Assembly (NCBI RefSeq): GCF_024649945.1
Contig: NZ_JANKMS010000006.1
Location: 62,001 to 126,000, forward strand
Source: Flavobacterium panacis
GTDB lineage: Bacteria > Bacteroidota > Bacteroidia > Flavobacteriales > Flavobacteriaceae
Reading direction: 5' to 3'
Length of the DNA: 64,000 bases
Each line of letters begins with the position of its first letter. Within the stretch, counting starts at the first letter, position 1. The notes under the pieces were generated by a model. That model saw only the letters and a program-made list of their open reading frames with translations. It was not told the DNA's origin and did no database searches. Shown piece by piece: positions 35,089 through 43,223 of this stretch. The translations under genes were made by a program, and so were the position numbers.

Positions 35089-36312
35089 TTATTCTATTTT
35101 TTGAATATTAATCTGTGTTTCTTCTAATAATTGTGCCGAAGGAATATCGCTATTAATGGCTTTTAAAACCATGTGATCAATAAATTCGCAAACCTTTGGC
35201 CAAATTGGGGTTTGTGGCAAAGTCAAAGCATTTTCGTGCAGCATTTCCAATTTATGATAAAACGGAATCAAGTTATTGATTTCTTCATCTTTCCAAGTTG
35301 ATTTTCTACAGCCAATTCCACCTTCTTTTGTCAACAATTTGTCGCTTTCGGCAGTTGTGGCAAAACGCAGAAAATCGTAAGCCAATTTTTTATGTTTACT
35401 TCCAGAACCAATTGTATACAACCAATACACATTCAAAGAAGCCGTTTTATGATTTGGATCGGATGGAAGGGAAGTAATATCAATTTTGCCTTTTATTTTC
35501 GATTCTTCAATTACTTGCGCCATCGAAGCAAATCCGAACCAATTGATTGCCATTGCAGCTTGTCCATCGGCGAAAGCCAAACCGGCTTCAACCGAACCAA
35601 AGTCTTTCGATTTTGGATGAACAGCATCTTTATTAGTTACTATTTTTCTATAGAAATCCAAAGCTTGAATTCCAGCTTCACTATAAATTGAAATTTGATT
35701 TTTATTATTAATCAGAGAACCTCCGCGTGTCCATAATTGCAAACAAAAGTCAAAAACCATATTATGTCCGTCTGGATAATTCGCAAAAATAGTTCCGTAT
35801 AGATTTTCTTCCGGTCTATTGAAAAAAGTGGCTATTTCAGTGAATTCTTTCCAAGTTTTTGGTGTAGAAAGTTCGTAACCAAATTGCTTTTTGAAGTTCT
35901 CTTTTTCGGTTTCGTTTTCGAATAAATCTTTTCTGTAAATCAGACATTCTGGACCGTCATGAAAAGGAAGTCCGTATGTTCCATTATCCAGTTTTTGTAA
36001 ATGAAGAAGCGATTTATGCCAACCATAAGGATAATTTTCTGGAGGATTTTCTGCAATAAAAGGATATAAATCTTGAACCGCTTTTTCGTGTACAGCATCA
36101 AAAATCCAATCGGTGTTGATGTGTGCAATATCCCATTTTCCTTCTTTTAAACCTTTTTTAGAAATCGTGGTTTCATACAATTCATGAAGTTCCATCGGAA
36201 TCATTTCGGCTTCAATTTGAATATTGTTTTGAAGACAAAAAGCATCCCACAACTTTTGCAATGTACTTTCGAAGGGATCGAATTTTCGAACGGCGATTCT
36301 AATTTTATCCAT
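35089..36312 (-). CDS. Substrate-binding-protein-like protein without signal peptide
   Basis: A 407-residue protein of the extracellular solute-binding protein family 1 (sugar ABC transporter type): KIRIAVRKFDPFESTLQKLW opens the first lobe, WDIAHINTDWI and YGLPFHDGPECLIYRKDLFE are typical hinge and lobe segments, and FADGQAAMAINWFGFASMAQ is the signature of lobe two. Yet it starts directly at the first strand of the fold. There is no signal peptide, and the single base between this start and the previous stop leaves no room for one. No ABC permease or ATPase is nearby. It pairs with a CaiB-type gene and has a counterpart at 38799. Its role is probably cytosolic. Confidence 0.85.
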   Translation of the reverse strand: MDKIRIAVRKFDPFESTLQKLWDAFCLQNNIQIEAEMIPMELHELYETTISKKGLKEGKWDIAHINTDWIFDAVHEKAVQDLYPFIAENPPENYPYGWHKSLLHLQKLDNGTYGLPFHDGPECLIYRKDLFENETEKENFKKQFGYELSTPKTWKEFTEIATFFNRPEENLYGTIFANYPDGHNMVFDFCLQLWTRGGSLINNKNQISIYSEAGIQALDFYRKIVTNKDAVHPKSKDFGSVEAGLAFADGQAAMAINWFGFASMAQVIEESKIKGKIDITSLPSDPNHKTASLNVYWLYTIGSGSKHKKLAYDFLRFATTAESDKLLTKEGGIGCRKSTWKDEEINNLIPFYHKLEMLHENALTLPQTPIWPKVCEFIDHMVLKAINSDIPSAQLLEETQINIQKIE

Positions 36313-36313
36313 T

Positions 36314-37453
36314 TTAGCAGTCTATAAATTCTTTAATAATGCGTTCGTTATCTTGACCTAATTTTGGAGAACCTTTTTCAGAGGTCAAATATTCGCCGTC
36401 AATTTTTATTGGACAACGCGTTGTTTTATACGTATAACCATCCAGCATTTCTACTTGTTGCATGAAATTCAAAATTTTAAAACCATCTTCTTCAAAAAGC
36501 TGTTGATAGTTTAAAACTCCAGCACACCAAATGTCAGCAGGTTCTAAAATATCCAACCAAAATTGTGTTTCCTGTGTTTGCAAATGCTCAGCCAAGATGT
36601 TTTTGATGTCGTCTCTAAGCGTAAATTTATTTTCAGGAAATTGCAATAAAGCATCGCATTTCAGCAAAGAAGCCAAAACAGGAATGGAACCCATTGCTAA
36701 GGCTAAATAACCGTTTTTGGTTTTGTAAATTCCGTATGGTGCACCCAAATAAGCGTGTGCATTATTGGTTTTGGTTCTAACAGGTAATTCGCCACCATCA
36801 TTGAAATAGGTCGTAATAGTTTCAAATTGAAAATCAAATGCCGATTCCAACATGCTGACTTGAATTTGCGCTCCAATATTATGCGTTGCTTTTCGATATA
36901 AAGCAGCTAAAATTCCTTGTGCCAAATGCGCTCCTGCAAGCATGTCTACAATCGACAATCCCATCGGAACAGGACCATCCTCTTGATTACCGCTGAGCCA
37001 AGTTAAAGCCGTTAAAGATTGTAAAAGCAAATCCTGACCCGGTAAATCTTTCAAATCTGGATGTTCTCCAAAACCTGAAATGGATCCATAAATTACATTT
37101 GGATTAATGTTTTTCACGTCCTCATAACTCAAACCAATGCGTTCCATAACTCCAGGTCTGAAATTATGCATGACAACATCGGCTTTGGCCAATAATTTTT
37201 TTAATTTTTGAAGTTCTTCAGGTTGTTTAAAATCAATCGCAAAAGATTCTTTGTTTCTGTTGATGGTATGAAAAACAGACGATTCGCCGTTCATAATCAA
37301 ATCAGAAGTATATAAGGTTCTGCAGATATCTCCCGTTCCCGGTTTTTCAATTTTTATCACACGCGCACCTAAATCGGCCAATCGTAAACTGGCTGAAGGC
37401 CCCGAAAGAAACTGACTGAAATCTACAATTAAATAATCTTCTAATGGTTTCAT
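36314..37453 (-). CDS. CaiB/BaiF family CoA-transferase (class III), paralogue 1
   Basis: A 379-residue CoA-transferase. It begins LEDYLIVDFSQFLSGPSASL, with RLADLGARVIKIEKPGTGD (about residues 24-42), HNFRPGVMERIGL (96-108) and MGLSIVDMLAGAHLAQGILA; Asp170 is at the place of the catalytic aspartate that forms the acyl anhydride. The family moves CoA between carboxylic acids. It is colinear with the paralogue at 37660, including Asp170 at the same number, so the pair arose by duplication and may form a heteromer. It follows that gene after 206 bases of repeats. Confidence 0.93.
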   Translation of the reverse strand: MKPLEDYLIVDFSQFLSGPSASLRLADLGARVIKIEKPGTGDICRTLYTSDLIMNGESSVFHTINRNKESFAIDFKQPEELQKLKKLLAKADVVMHNFRPGVMERIGLSYEDVKNINPNVIYGSISGFGEHPDLKDLPGQDLLLQSLTALTWLSGNQEDGPVPMGLSIVDMLAGAHLAQGILAALYRKATHNIGAQIQVSMLESAFDFQFETITTYFNDGGELPVRTKTNNAHAYLGAPYGIYKTKNGYLALAMGSIPVLASLLKCDALLQFPENKFTLRDDIKNILAEHLQTQETQFWLDILEPADIWCAGVLNYQQLFEEDGFKILNFMQQVEMLDGYTYKTTRCPIKIDGEYLTSEKGSPKLGQDNERIIKEFIDC

Positions 37454-37659
37454 ATTATGTTTAACCGTTTAACAGGTTATATGTTTAATCGTTTTATTCA
37501 ATAATTAAAAATCTAATTTGATCTGCTCAAATCTTTTTAATCCCGATAGCTATCGGGAGCGTGAAATCCTTTTTTTGAGCATAGATTTTTTACGCAGATT
37601 TACACAGATTAAAGCAGATTAAAGCAGATTTATACAGATTTATACAGATTTAATTCAAA
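37454..37659. repeat. Repeat-filled gap with six tandem decamers
   Basis: The key part is 37591-37650: six consecutive 10-base units that all end CAGATT (first four letters tacg, taca, aaag, aaag, tata, tata). Upstream on the plus strand lies the perfect palindrome CCCGATAGCTATCGGG at 37542-37557, which recurs at 62077-62092. The block splits the operon between the two CoA-transferase genes. Confidence 0.85.
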
Positions 37660-38802
37660 TTATTGAATGAACTCTTCTTGTATTCTTAAATTATCCTGAC
37701 CAACTTTTGGCGCTGCTTTTTCGCTAAGCAGAATCTCACCATCCAATTGAATCGGACTTCTTGTTGTAACCAACGTTTCTCCTTCTGTATTTTTTACAGT
37801 TTGTTTTAACTGTAATTCATTCACAAAAGGCTGATTGTCCAGTTCTTCATAATTGAAAACTTTTCCGCACCAAATGCCTTCTTTCTGTAAAATTTCAATC
37901 CAATAATCAGAAGTTTGAGTTTGAATTCTTTCGCTCAAAATCGTTCTGATTTCATCTCGTTTTTCAAACCACAAATGCTTATCCGCGAAAGCGTTTAAAT
38001 CCAATCCTAATGTTTTTCCGATAAAAATCAAATCGCCCATCGCAAGAGACAAATAACCGTCTTGCGTTTGGTAAATTCCGTAAGGCGCACTTAAAAAAGC
38101 ATGCGCACTTCCTTTTATATCACCACGTTCAGGCAATTGACCGCCATCATTTAAGAAAGAAGTAATCGCTTCAAATTGTACATCTAAAATCGATTCTAAT
38201 AAACTCACTTCAACCAAAACTCCTTTTTTGGTTTTGGCTCTTTTTAAAAGTGCTGCTAAAATTCCTTGTACAAAATGATTCCCGCACATTAAGTCGGCAA
38301 CTGCCAATCCAAACGGAACTGGCCCTTGACTTTTGCGTCCGCTTAACCAGCTTAAACCAGAAAGCGATTGCAACAATAAATCCTGCCCCGGTTTTTTAGC
38401 CCACGGACCTTCATTTCCGTAACCTGTAATCGTTCCGTAAATAATTTGCGGATTTATAGAAAGCGTATTTTCAAAATCCAAACCGATTTTTTCCATCACA
38501 CCAGGTCTGAAATTATGCGTCATAATATCAGCCTTTTCGATTAGTTTTTTAATCAAAACCAAATCGTCTGGATTTTTTAAATCGGCTGCAAAAGATTCTT
38601 TATTTCTGTTTATTGTATGAAAAAGCAAACTGCTGTCGTCTACAAATAAATCTTTGATACTTAATTGTCTGCAAGCTTCACCTTTTATGGGACGCTCGAT
38701 TTTGATGACGCGCGCGCCCAAATCGGCTAGTTTTAAACCAGCGGATGGTCCAGCCAAAAACTGACAGAATTCCAGAACAATTAGTCCTTCTAAAGGTCTC
38801 AT
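37660..38802 (-). CDS. CaiB/BaiF family CoA-transferase (class III), paralogue 2
   Basis: A 380-residue CoA-transferase with the same layout as its neighbour: LEGLIVLEFCQFLAGPSAGL, LKLADLGARVIKIERPIKGE, FHTINRNKESFAADLKNPDD, HNFRPGVMEKIGL, GQDLLLQSLSGLSWLSG and FGLAVADLMCGNHFVQG, with the catalytic-position Asp170. It overlaps the binding-protein-like gene upstream by 4 bases (ATGA), so the two are translationally coupled. No acyl-CoA ligase or thiolase is present in the window; the acid substrate is unknown. Confidence 0.93.
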   Translation of the reverse strand: MRPLEGLIVLEFCQFLAGPSAGLKLADLGARVIKIERPIKGEACRQLSIKDLFVDDSSLLFHTINRNKESFAADLKNPDDLVLIKKLIEKADIMTHNFRPGVMEKIGLDFENTLSINPQIIYGTITGYGNEGPWAKKPGQDLLLQSLSGLSWLSGRKSQGPVPFGLAVADLMCGNHFVQGILAALLKRAKTKKGVLVEVSLLESILDVQFEAITSFLNDGGQLPERGDIKGSAHAFLSAPYGIYQTQDGYLSLAMGDLIFIGKTLGLDLNAFADKHLWFEKRDEIRTILSERIQTQTSDYWIEILQKEGIWCGKVFNYEELDNQPFVNELQLKQTVKNTEGETLVTTRSPIQLDGEILLSEKAAPKVGQDNLRIQEEFIQ

Positions 38803-39947
38803 ACAGTCTGGATTTTTAAAGATTCTGCGTAAAGTCCATTCATTTCTTCTAATACTTTCAATTCGTCTCCGCCATTCATCAAATAATTACGAACCACATC
38901 ACCTGCGTGATCTTGGAAATACATATGTCCGTAATATCTCGGACGAAGGAAAGCGCGTTCTAAAGCTGGTAACGTATTTTTGAAATAATCGTGCGTTACA
39001 CCATTAATTCTCTCGCTTTTCCAAGCTTGTAAATGTCCTGGCTGACCGCCGTTATCCGTATAAATATTTTGCTGTACTTGTGATGAACATGTAAATTCAG
39101 CATATTTTATTGCCGTTTCAGTATGTTCGCTGAATGAAGAAACAGCTAATCCTGTTCCGCCCAAAGAAGAAATCATTGGATTATCATTCAAACTTACTAA
39201 ATCATAAAAATGTAAAAGTTTATTGCTGTAACCACTTCTAGAATAGTTAGAATAACCGTAAGCGAAAGGGCAGTAGGCAATTTCATCAGAATTTACCATT
39301 GCCTCATAAACCTGAATTGGATTTCGGTTAAAGTTAGCCGGATCAATCAATTGCGCCAGTTCTCTAAACATTTGAAGCGCTTTTTTTCCTGTAGTTTCAG
39401 AAATCACTTTTTCTTCAGAAAGAAAAGGAGCTTCTCCCAAACTACAGCAAAACATGTAAAAACTCATTAAAACATCTACCGGAATTCCTGCGAAAGCGAC
39501 TAAACCTTTTTTCGCTAAAGCCAATAAATCATCATATGTTTTAGGAACTTCTAAGTTGTTTTTTTCTAAAAGATCCAAGCGGGCAGAAGCAACTGGAGTT
39601 GCCGCATCAATAGGAAGTGCCCATAATTTATCGTGAAAAACGTAACTTCCGTATGATTTTCCAACGGTATTAATTTCTTGATCTTTAATATATTCGTTTG
39701 ATAAATAATCAGATAAAGGAAGAATTGCTTTGGTTTGCGCTCCAAAACCTGTCCAAGGATGATCGATTACCAATAAATCAAATCTTTTGGCTAAGTCTTC
39801 GATTGAAGCATCGGCAAATTCTTGTAAACTTCTCTTTTCCCAAGAAATTTCAACTTCAGGATGTAGTTCTGTAAAACGTTGAGATGTGGCAACCATTGGA
39901 AGCAAACCTCTTGTGTGATTCCAAGTTATACCTTTTAATTTTATCAT
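38799..39947 (-). CDS. Substrate-binding-protein-like protein without signal peptide
   Basis: A 382-residue protein of the solute-binding protein family 1. It begins at the first strand (IKLKGITWNHTRGLLPMVAT), followed by FTELHPEVEISWEKRSLQEF and the segment FDLLVIDHPWTGFGA. The second lobe contains YEAMVNSDEIAYCPFAYGYS and SSLGGTGLAVSSFSE. There is no signal peptide or lipobox, and no transporter genes nearby. It is the first gene of the minus-strand operon, translationally coupled to the CoA-transferase at 37660. A palindromic operator lies 24 bases upstream of its start codon. Confidence 0.85.
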   Translation of the reverse strand: MIKLKGITWNHTRGLLPMVATSQRFTELHPEVEISWEKRSLQEFADASIEDLAKRFDLLVIDHPWTGFGAQTKAILPLSDYLSNEYIKDQEINTVGKSYGSYVFHDKLWALPIDAATPVASARLDLLEKNNLEVPKTYDDLLALAKKGLVAFAGIPVDVLMSFYMFCCSLGEAPFLSEEKVISETTGKKALQMFRELAQLIDPANFNRNPIQVYEAMVNSDEIAYCPFAYGYSNYSRSGYSNKLLHFYDLVSLNDNPMISSLGGTGLAVSSFSEHTETAIKYAEFTCSSQVQQNIYTDNGGQPGHLQAWKSERINGVTHDYFKNTLPALERAFLRPRYYGHMYFQDHAGDVVRNYLMNGGDELKVLEEMNGLYAESLKIQTV

Positions 39948-39970
39948 TTTTATATAGGAATTTTTGGTAA

Positions 39971-39984
39971 TGTAATCGATTGTA
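39971..39984. promoter_or_regulatory. LacI/GalR-type operator-like palindrome
   Basis: TGTAATCGATTGTA, a 14-base near-palindrome with core AATCGATT, 24 bases from the start codon of the minus-strand operon. A perfect version, TGTAATCGATTACA, lies upstream of the GH28/PL10 operon at 47463-47476. Size, symmetry and central CG step resemble LacI/GalR family operators; the regulator itself is not in the window. Confidence 0.65.
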
Positions 39985-40243
39985 TTAATAAATGTAGAAA
40001 ATACAATTACAAAAGTAGGAATAAGATTGATATGAACAAGAAATCGTTTTCTTTTTAAGAAATCTTTTTTACATAAATCGATAATTAGTGATATTATTTT
40101 TACAAACTGTCTAAAAAATGTTATAAAATTTTAAAGTTTGGTCACTTTTATAAGAGTTAAATGAAATATATCTCGAATATTAATTTTTTAAAAGTATTTT
40201 TGTAATTGTGATTTTTACATTTATTAATTTTGATGCAGCTTTT

Positions 40244-40274
40244 TTTGGCAAATTTTGAAATTGATATATGTTTG
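40244..40274 (+). promoter_or_regulatory. Flavobacterial promoter before the FAH gene
   Basis: TTTG at 40244-40247, 19 bases, TATGTTTG at 40267-40274. This fits the Bacteroidota consensus at both elements and in spacing. The start codon is 40 bases downstream of the -7 box, leaving a leader of about 35 bases. Confidence 0.75.
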
Positions 40275-40314
40275 AAAATCTTAAAAATAAACTAACAATT
40301 AAAAATATACGATT

Positions 40315-41169
40315 ATGAAATTAATACGTTTTGGAGAAATCGGAAAAGAAAAACCAGGAGTTTTAATTGGAGAAAAAAGATACGATGTTTCTTCGATTGT
40401 AACCGATTTTAACGAAAGTTTCTTTGAAGAAAATGGATTGGAGAAATTACAAAAAGCCTTAGAAAGCAATCCGACTTTGCCAGAAGTTGATGCTTCGGTA
40501 CGTTTGGGTTCGCCTGTGGCAAGACCTTCAAAAATTATTTGTATTGGATTGAATTACATCGATCACTGTAAAGAAACCAATGCTCCGATTCCAATAGAAC
40601 CTATTATTTTCTTTAAATCAACGACTTCTTTGTGTGGTCCAGATGATGATTTGATTATTCCAAAAAACAGTGAAAAAACAGATTGGGAAGTTGAATTGGC
40701 TTTCATCGTTGGAAAAAAAGCGAGTTATGTGGAAGAAGCTGAAGCATTAGATTATGTTGCTGGTTATGCTTTGTTGAATGATTATAGCGAAAGAGCTTTT
40801 CAATTAGAGCGTGGCGGACAATGGGCAAAAGGAAAAGGAAGCGACACTTTTGCGCCTCTTGGACCGTTTTTGGCAACGAAAGACGAAATTGCAGATGTTG
40901 ATAATTTAAAAATGTGGCTGACAGTAAACGGTAAAAAATACCAAGACAGCAACACGTTGAATTTAGTTTTCAAAATTCCTTATTTGGTGCATTATTTAAG
41001 TCAATTTATGACATTGCTTCCTGGCGATATTATTAGTACAGGAACGCCTCCGGGAGTTGGTTTAGGTATCAAACCAGATCCGATTTACATTAAAGCGGGA
41101 GATGTTGTAGAATTAGGAATTGAAGGTTTAGGAACGAGCAAACAGAAAGCTGTAGCGTATCAAAAATAA
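40315..41169 (+). CDS. Fumarylacetoacetate hydrolase (FAH) family protein
   Basis: A 284-residue hydrolase/lyase. Residues 70-280 form the FAH domain: KIICIGLNYIDHCKETNAPI, IIFFKSTTSLCGPDD, and the metal site DWEVELAFIVGK (Glu125, Glu127) with Asp156 in NDYSER. GQWAKGKGSDTFAPLGPFL and STGTPPGVGLG are typical of the subgroup that cleaves 2,4-diketo-3-deoxy sugar acids. In the non-phosphorylating L-fucose or L-rhamnose pathway such an enzyme releases pyruvate and lactate. It leads the plus-strand operon, 18 bases before the alcohol dehydrogenase gene. Confidence 0.9.
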   Translation: MKLIRFGEIGKEKPGVLIGEKRYDVSSIVTDFNESFFEENGLEKLQKALESNPTLPEVDASVRLGSPVARPSKIICIGLNYIDHCKETNAPIPIEPIIFFKSTTSLCGPDDDLIIPKNSEKTDWEVELAFIVGKKASYVEEAEALDYVAGYALLNDYSERAFQLERGGQWAKGKGSDTFAPLGPFLATKDEIADVDNLKMWLTVNGKKYQDSNTLNLVFKIPYLVHYLSQFMTLLPGDIISTGTPPGVGLGIKPDPIYIKAGDVVELGIEGLGTSKQKAVAYQK

Positions 41170-41187
41170 AAATTAAGAAAGTATAAA

Positions 41188-42201
41188 ATGAAATATATTG
41201 TTTGCGAAAAACCGCAGGAATTTCTATTAAAAGAAACGAATATTCCAGAACCAAAAGAAGGTGAAGTTTTATTGAAAATTAAAAGAATCGGAATCTGCGG
41301 AACTGATATTCACGCTTTTGGCGGAACGCAGCCTTATTTTGAATATCCTAGAATTTTAGGTCACGAATTGGCTGCAGAATATGTAAAAGGAAATGCTGAA
41401 GGTTTTAAACCAGGAGATAAAGTAACTTTTATTCCGTATTTTAACTGTGGAAAATGTGTTGCGTGCAGAAATGGATTGACAAATTGCTGTGTCAATATTA
41501 AAGTTTTTGGAGTGCATATTGATGGCGGAATGGCTGAATATGTTTCTATTCCAGAGCAATATTTATTGCACGGTCAAGGTTTGGATTATGATGAATTGGC
41601 TTTGGTTGAACCTTTGGCAATTGCAGCGCACGGCGTTAGAAGAGCGGCTGTAAAAGCTACAGATACCGTTTTGGTAATGGGAGCAGGACCAATCGGAATT
41701 GGTTTGATTCAGTTTGCTAAAATCGCTGGTGCAAAAGTGATCGTAATGGATATCAACGATTACAGATTGAATTTCTGTAAAGAGCAATTGCAAGCAGATG
41801 AAACAATCAATCCTTTGAATGATGACGTTGCGGCAAAATTGGCTGAATTGACTAACGGAGATATGGCAAACGTAGTAATTGATGCGACTGGAAATCAGAA
41901 AGTGATGAACAGTGCTTTCAATTATATTTCGCATGGCGGAAGATTTGTTTTGGTTGGACTTCAAAAAAACGAATTAAGTTTTAGTCATCCTGATTTCCAC
42001 AAAAGAGAATCGACTTTGATGAGCAGTAGAAATGCAACCATTGAAGATTTCGAATATGTAATGAAATGTTTGAAAGAAGGAAAAATCGATCCGAAAAAAT
42101 ATATCACTCATAGAACAAGTTTTTCTGAAATGATTAATGATTTCAGGAATCTAATTGATCCTAAAAATAATGTGATCAAAGCGTTGATTGAAATTGAGTA
42201 G
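41188..42201 (+). CDS. Zinc-dependent alcohol dehydrogenase, sugar (acid) type
   Basis: A 337-residue medium-chain dehydrogenase. The catalytic zinc ligands are Cys37 (GICGTD) and His59-Glu60 (LGHE). The structural zinc cysteines are Cys87, Cys90, Cys93 and Cys101. The nucleotide-binding motif is VMGAGPIGIGLIQFAK, followed by an Asp at the end of the second strand (MDIND), which suggests NAD. The sequence is of the L-galactonate/L-threonine dehydrogenase-like type. In this operon it could oxidise the sugar or the 2-keto-3-deoxy acid. A palindrome that may end transcription follows at 42211. Confidence 0.92.
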   Translation: MKYIVCEKPQEFLLKETNIPEPKEGEVLLKIKRIGICGTDIHAFGGTQPYFEYPRILGHELAAEYVKGNAEGFKPGDKVTFIPYFNCGKCVACRNGLTNCCVNIKVFGVHIDGGMAEYVSIPEQYLLHGQGLDYDELALVEPLAIAAHGVRRAAVKATDTVLVMGAGPIGIGLIQFAKIAGAKVIVMDINDYRLNFCKEQLQADETINPLNDDVAAKLAELTNGDMANVVIDATGNQKVMNSAFNYISHGGRFVLVGLQKNELSFSHPDFHKRESTLMSSRNATIEDFEYVMKCLKEGKIDPKKYITHRTSFSEMINDFRNLIDPKNNVIKALIEIE

Positions 42202-42419
42202 ATCTTATAGAAACCTAACAGGTTTTCAAAACCTGTTAGGTTTTATTAAACGTTACGATTTTTTTTTAAACACATAGAAACATAGATTTTTTGTTTTGCG
42301 AAAGAGAATTGAAAGAAACTAGTTTCTAACACATAGTTAAAGCTTACGAAACCTGACAGGTTTTTAAAACCTGTCAGGTTTAACTATATAAGATTAGATA
42401 ACTTTAAATAACCACAAAA
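42202..42419. repeat. Gap with two AAACCTGACAGG palindromes
   Basis: Two 33-base palindromes lie at 42211-42243 and 42349-42381 in the gap between the alcohol dehydrogenase and SDR genes. The second is identical, base for base, to one at 63296-63328; the first differs at a few paired positions (AAACCTAACAGG). Each arm is 12 bases or more around an AT-rich centre. The first is followed by TTTTATT and could act as a terminator or attenuator within the operon. Confidence 0.85.
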
Positions 42420-43217
42420 ATGGATTTAAACTTAAAAAATAAAATTGTTGTCGTTTCTGGTTCGGCTGGAAAAGAAGGCAGTATCGGAGAAACAATCGTT
42501 AACAGATTGGCGGATGAAGGCGCGATTCCGGTTTTGGTTGACCGAAATGCAAGAGGTTTTGAATATGTAGAAAGACTTCAAAAAAGAGGCGTTAATTCTT
42601 TATTCGTACAAACAGATGTAACAGATCCTGTTGCAATAGAAAACGCAGTAAAAGTAATCGGAGCGAAATACGGTAGAATCGATGCCATAATCAATAATGT
42701 CGGAGTAAATGACGGAGCAGGATTAGATTCTAGCTATGAAGATTTCATGAATTCTTTGAAATTGAATGTGGTAAGTTATTTTCTTTTAGCGAAATATTCG
42801 TTGCCGTTTTTGAAAGAATCAAAAGGGAATATTTTAAATATTGGTTCAAAAGTCGCTTTAACAGGACAAGGTGGAACTTCAGGTTACGCTGCTGCAAAAG
42901 GTGGAGTTTTAGGCTTGACAAGAGAATGGGCGGTAGATTTGATCCAGTTTGGAATTCGTTCGAATGCGATTATTATTGCTGAAAGCTATACGCCAGCTTA
43001 CGAAGATTGGATTAAAACATTGCCAGACGGTCAAACGGTTTTGAATAAAATCAATAAAAGCATTCCGCTAGAAAGCAGAATGACTAAAACAGAAGAAATT
43101 GCAGATACAGCACTTTTCATCATTTCAGAAAAATCATCGCATACTACAGGACAATTTGTTTTTGTGGATGGAGGTTACGTACATTTAGACCGCGCATTAA
43201 TCAGCGATGTTAACTAA
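42420..43217 (+). CDS. SDR family oxidoreductase
   Basis: A 265-residue classical short-chain dehydrogenase. The nucleotide motif is stretched: GSAGKEGSIG at residues 14-23. Asp41 (VLVDRN) favours NAD. NNVG (92-95), Ser143 (IGSK), Tyr156 and Lys160 (YAAAK) complete the active site. The C-terminal motif HTTGQFVFVDGGYVHLD is typical of the family. Related enzymes oxidise L-fucose, or 2-keto-3-deoxy-L-fuconate to the diketo acid that a FAH hydrolase then splits. It lies 6 bases before the lactonase-like gene, so both are one transcript. Confidence 0.93.
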   Translation: MDLNLKNKIVVVSGSAGKEGSIGETIVNRLADEGAIPVLVDRNARGFEYVERLQKRGVNSLFVQTDVTDPVAIENAVKVIGAKYGRIDAIINNVGVNDGAGLDSSYEDFMNSLKLNVVSYFLLAKYSLPFLKESKGNILNIGSKVALTGQGGTSGYAAAKGGVLGLTREWAVDLIQFGIRSNAIIIAESYTPAYEDWIKTLPDGQTVLNKINKSIPLESRMTKTEEIADTALFIISEKSSHTTGQFVFVDGGYVHLDRALISDVN

Positions 43218-43223
43218 GAAATT

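Larger units (their letters stand above)
39948..40314. other. 367-base divergent regulatory region
   Basis: Control region between the CoA-transferase operon (minus) and the FAH/dehydrogenase operon (plus). It holds an operator-like palindrome near the minus-strand start and a well-formed flavobacterial promoter near the plus-strand start. The middle is very AT-rich, without repeats or coding sequence. Confidence 0.7.

Noticed and set aside
37591-37650. Tandem units considered as a CRISPR array
   Set aside because: Units are 10 bases, without spacers, and no cas gene is near.
35089-39947. The binding-protein-like genes as parts of a normal ABC transporter
   Set aside because: No signal peptide, no permease and no ATPase gene within the operon or nearby; partner genes are CoA-transferases.
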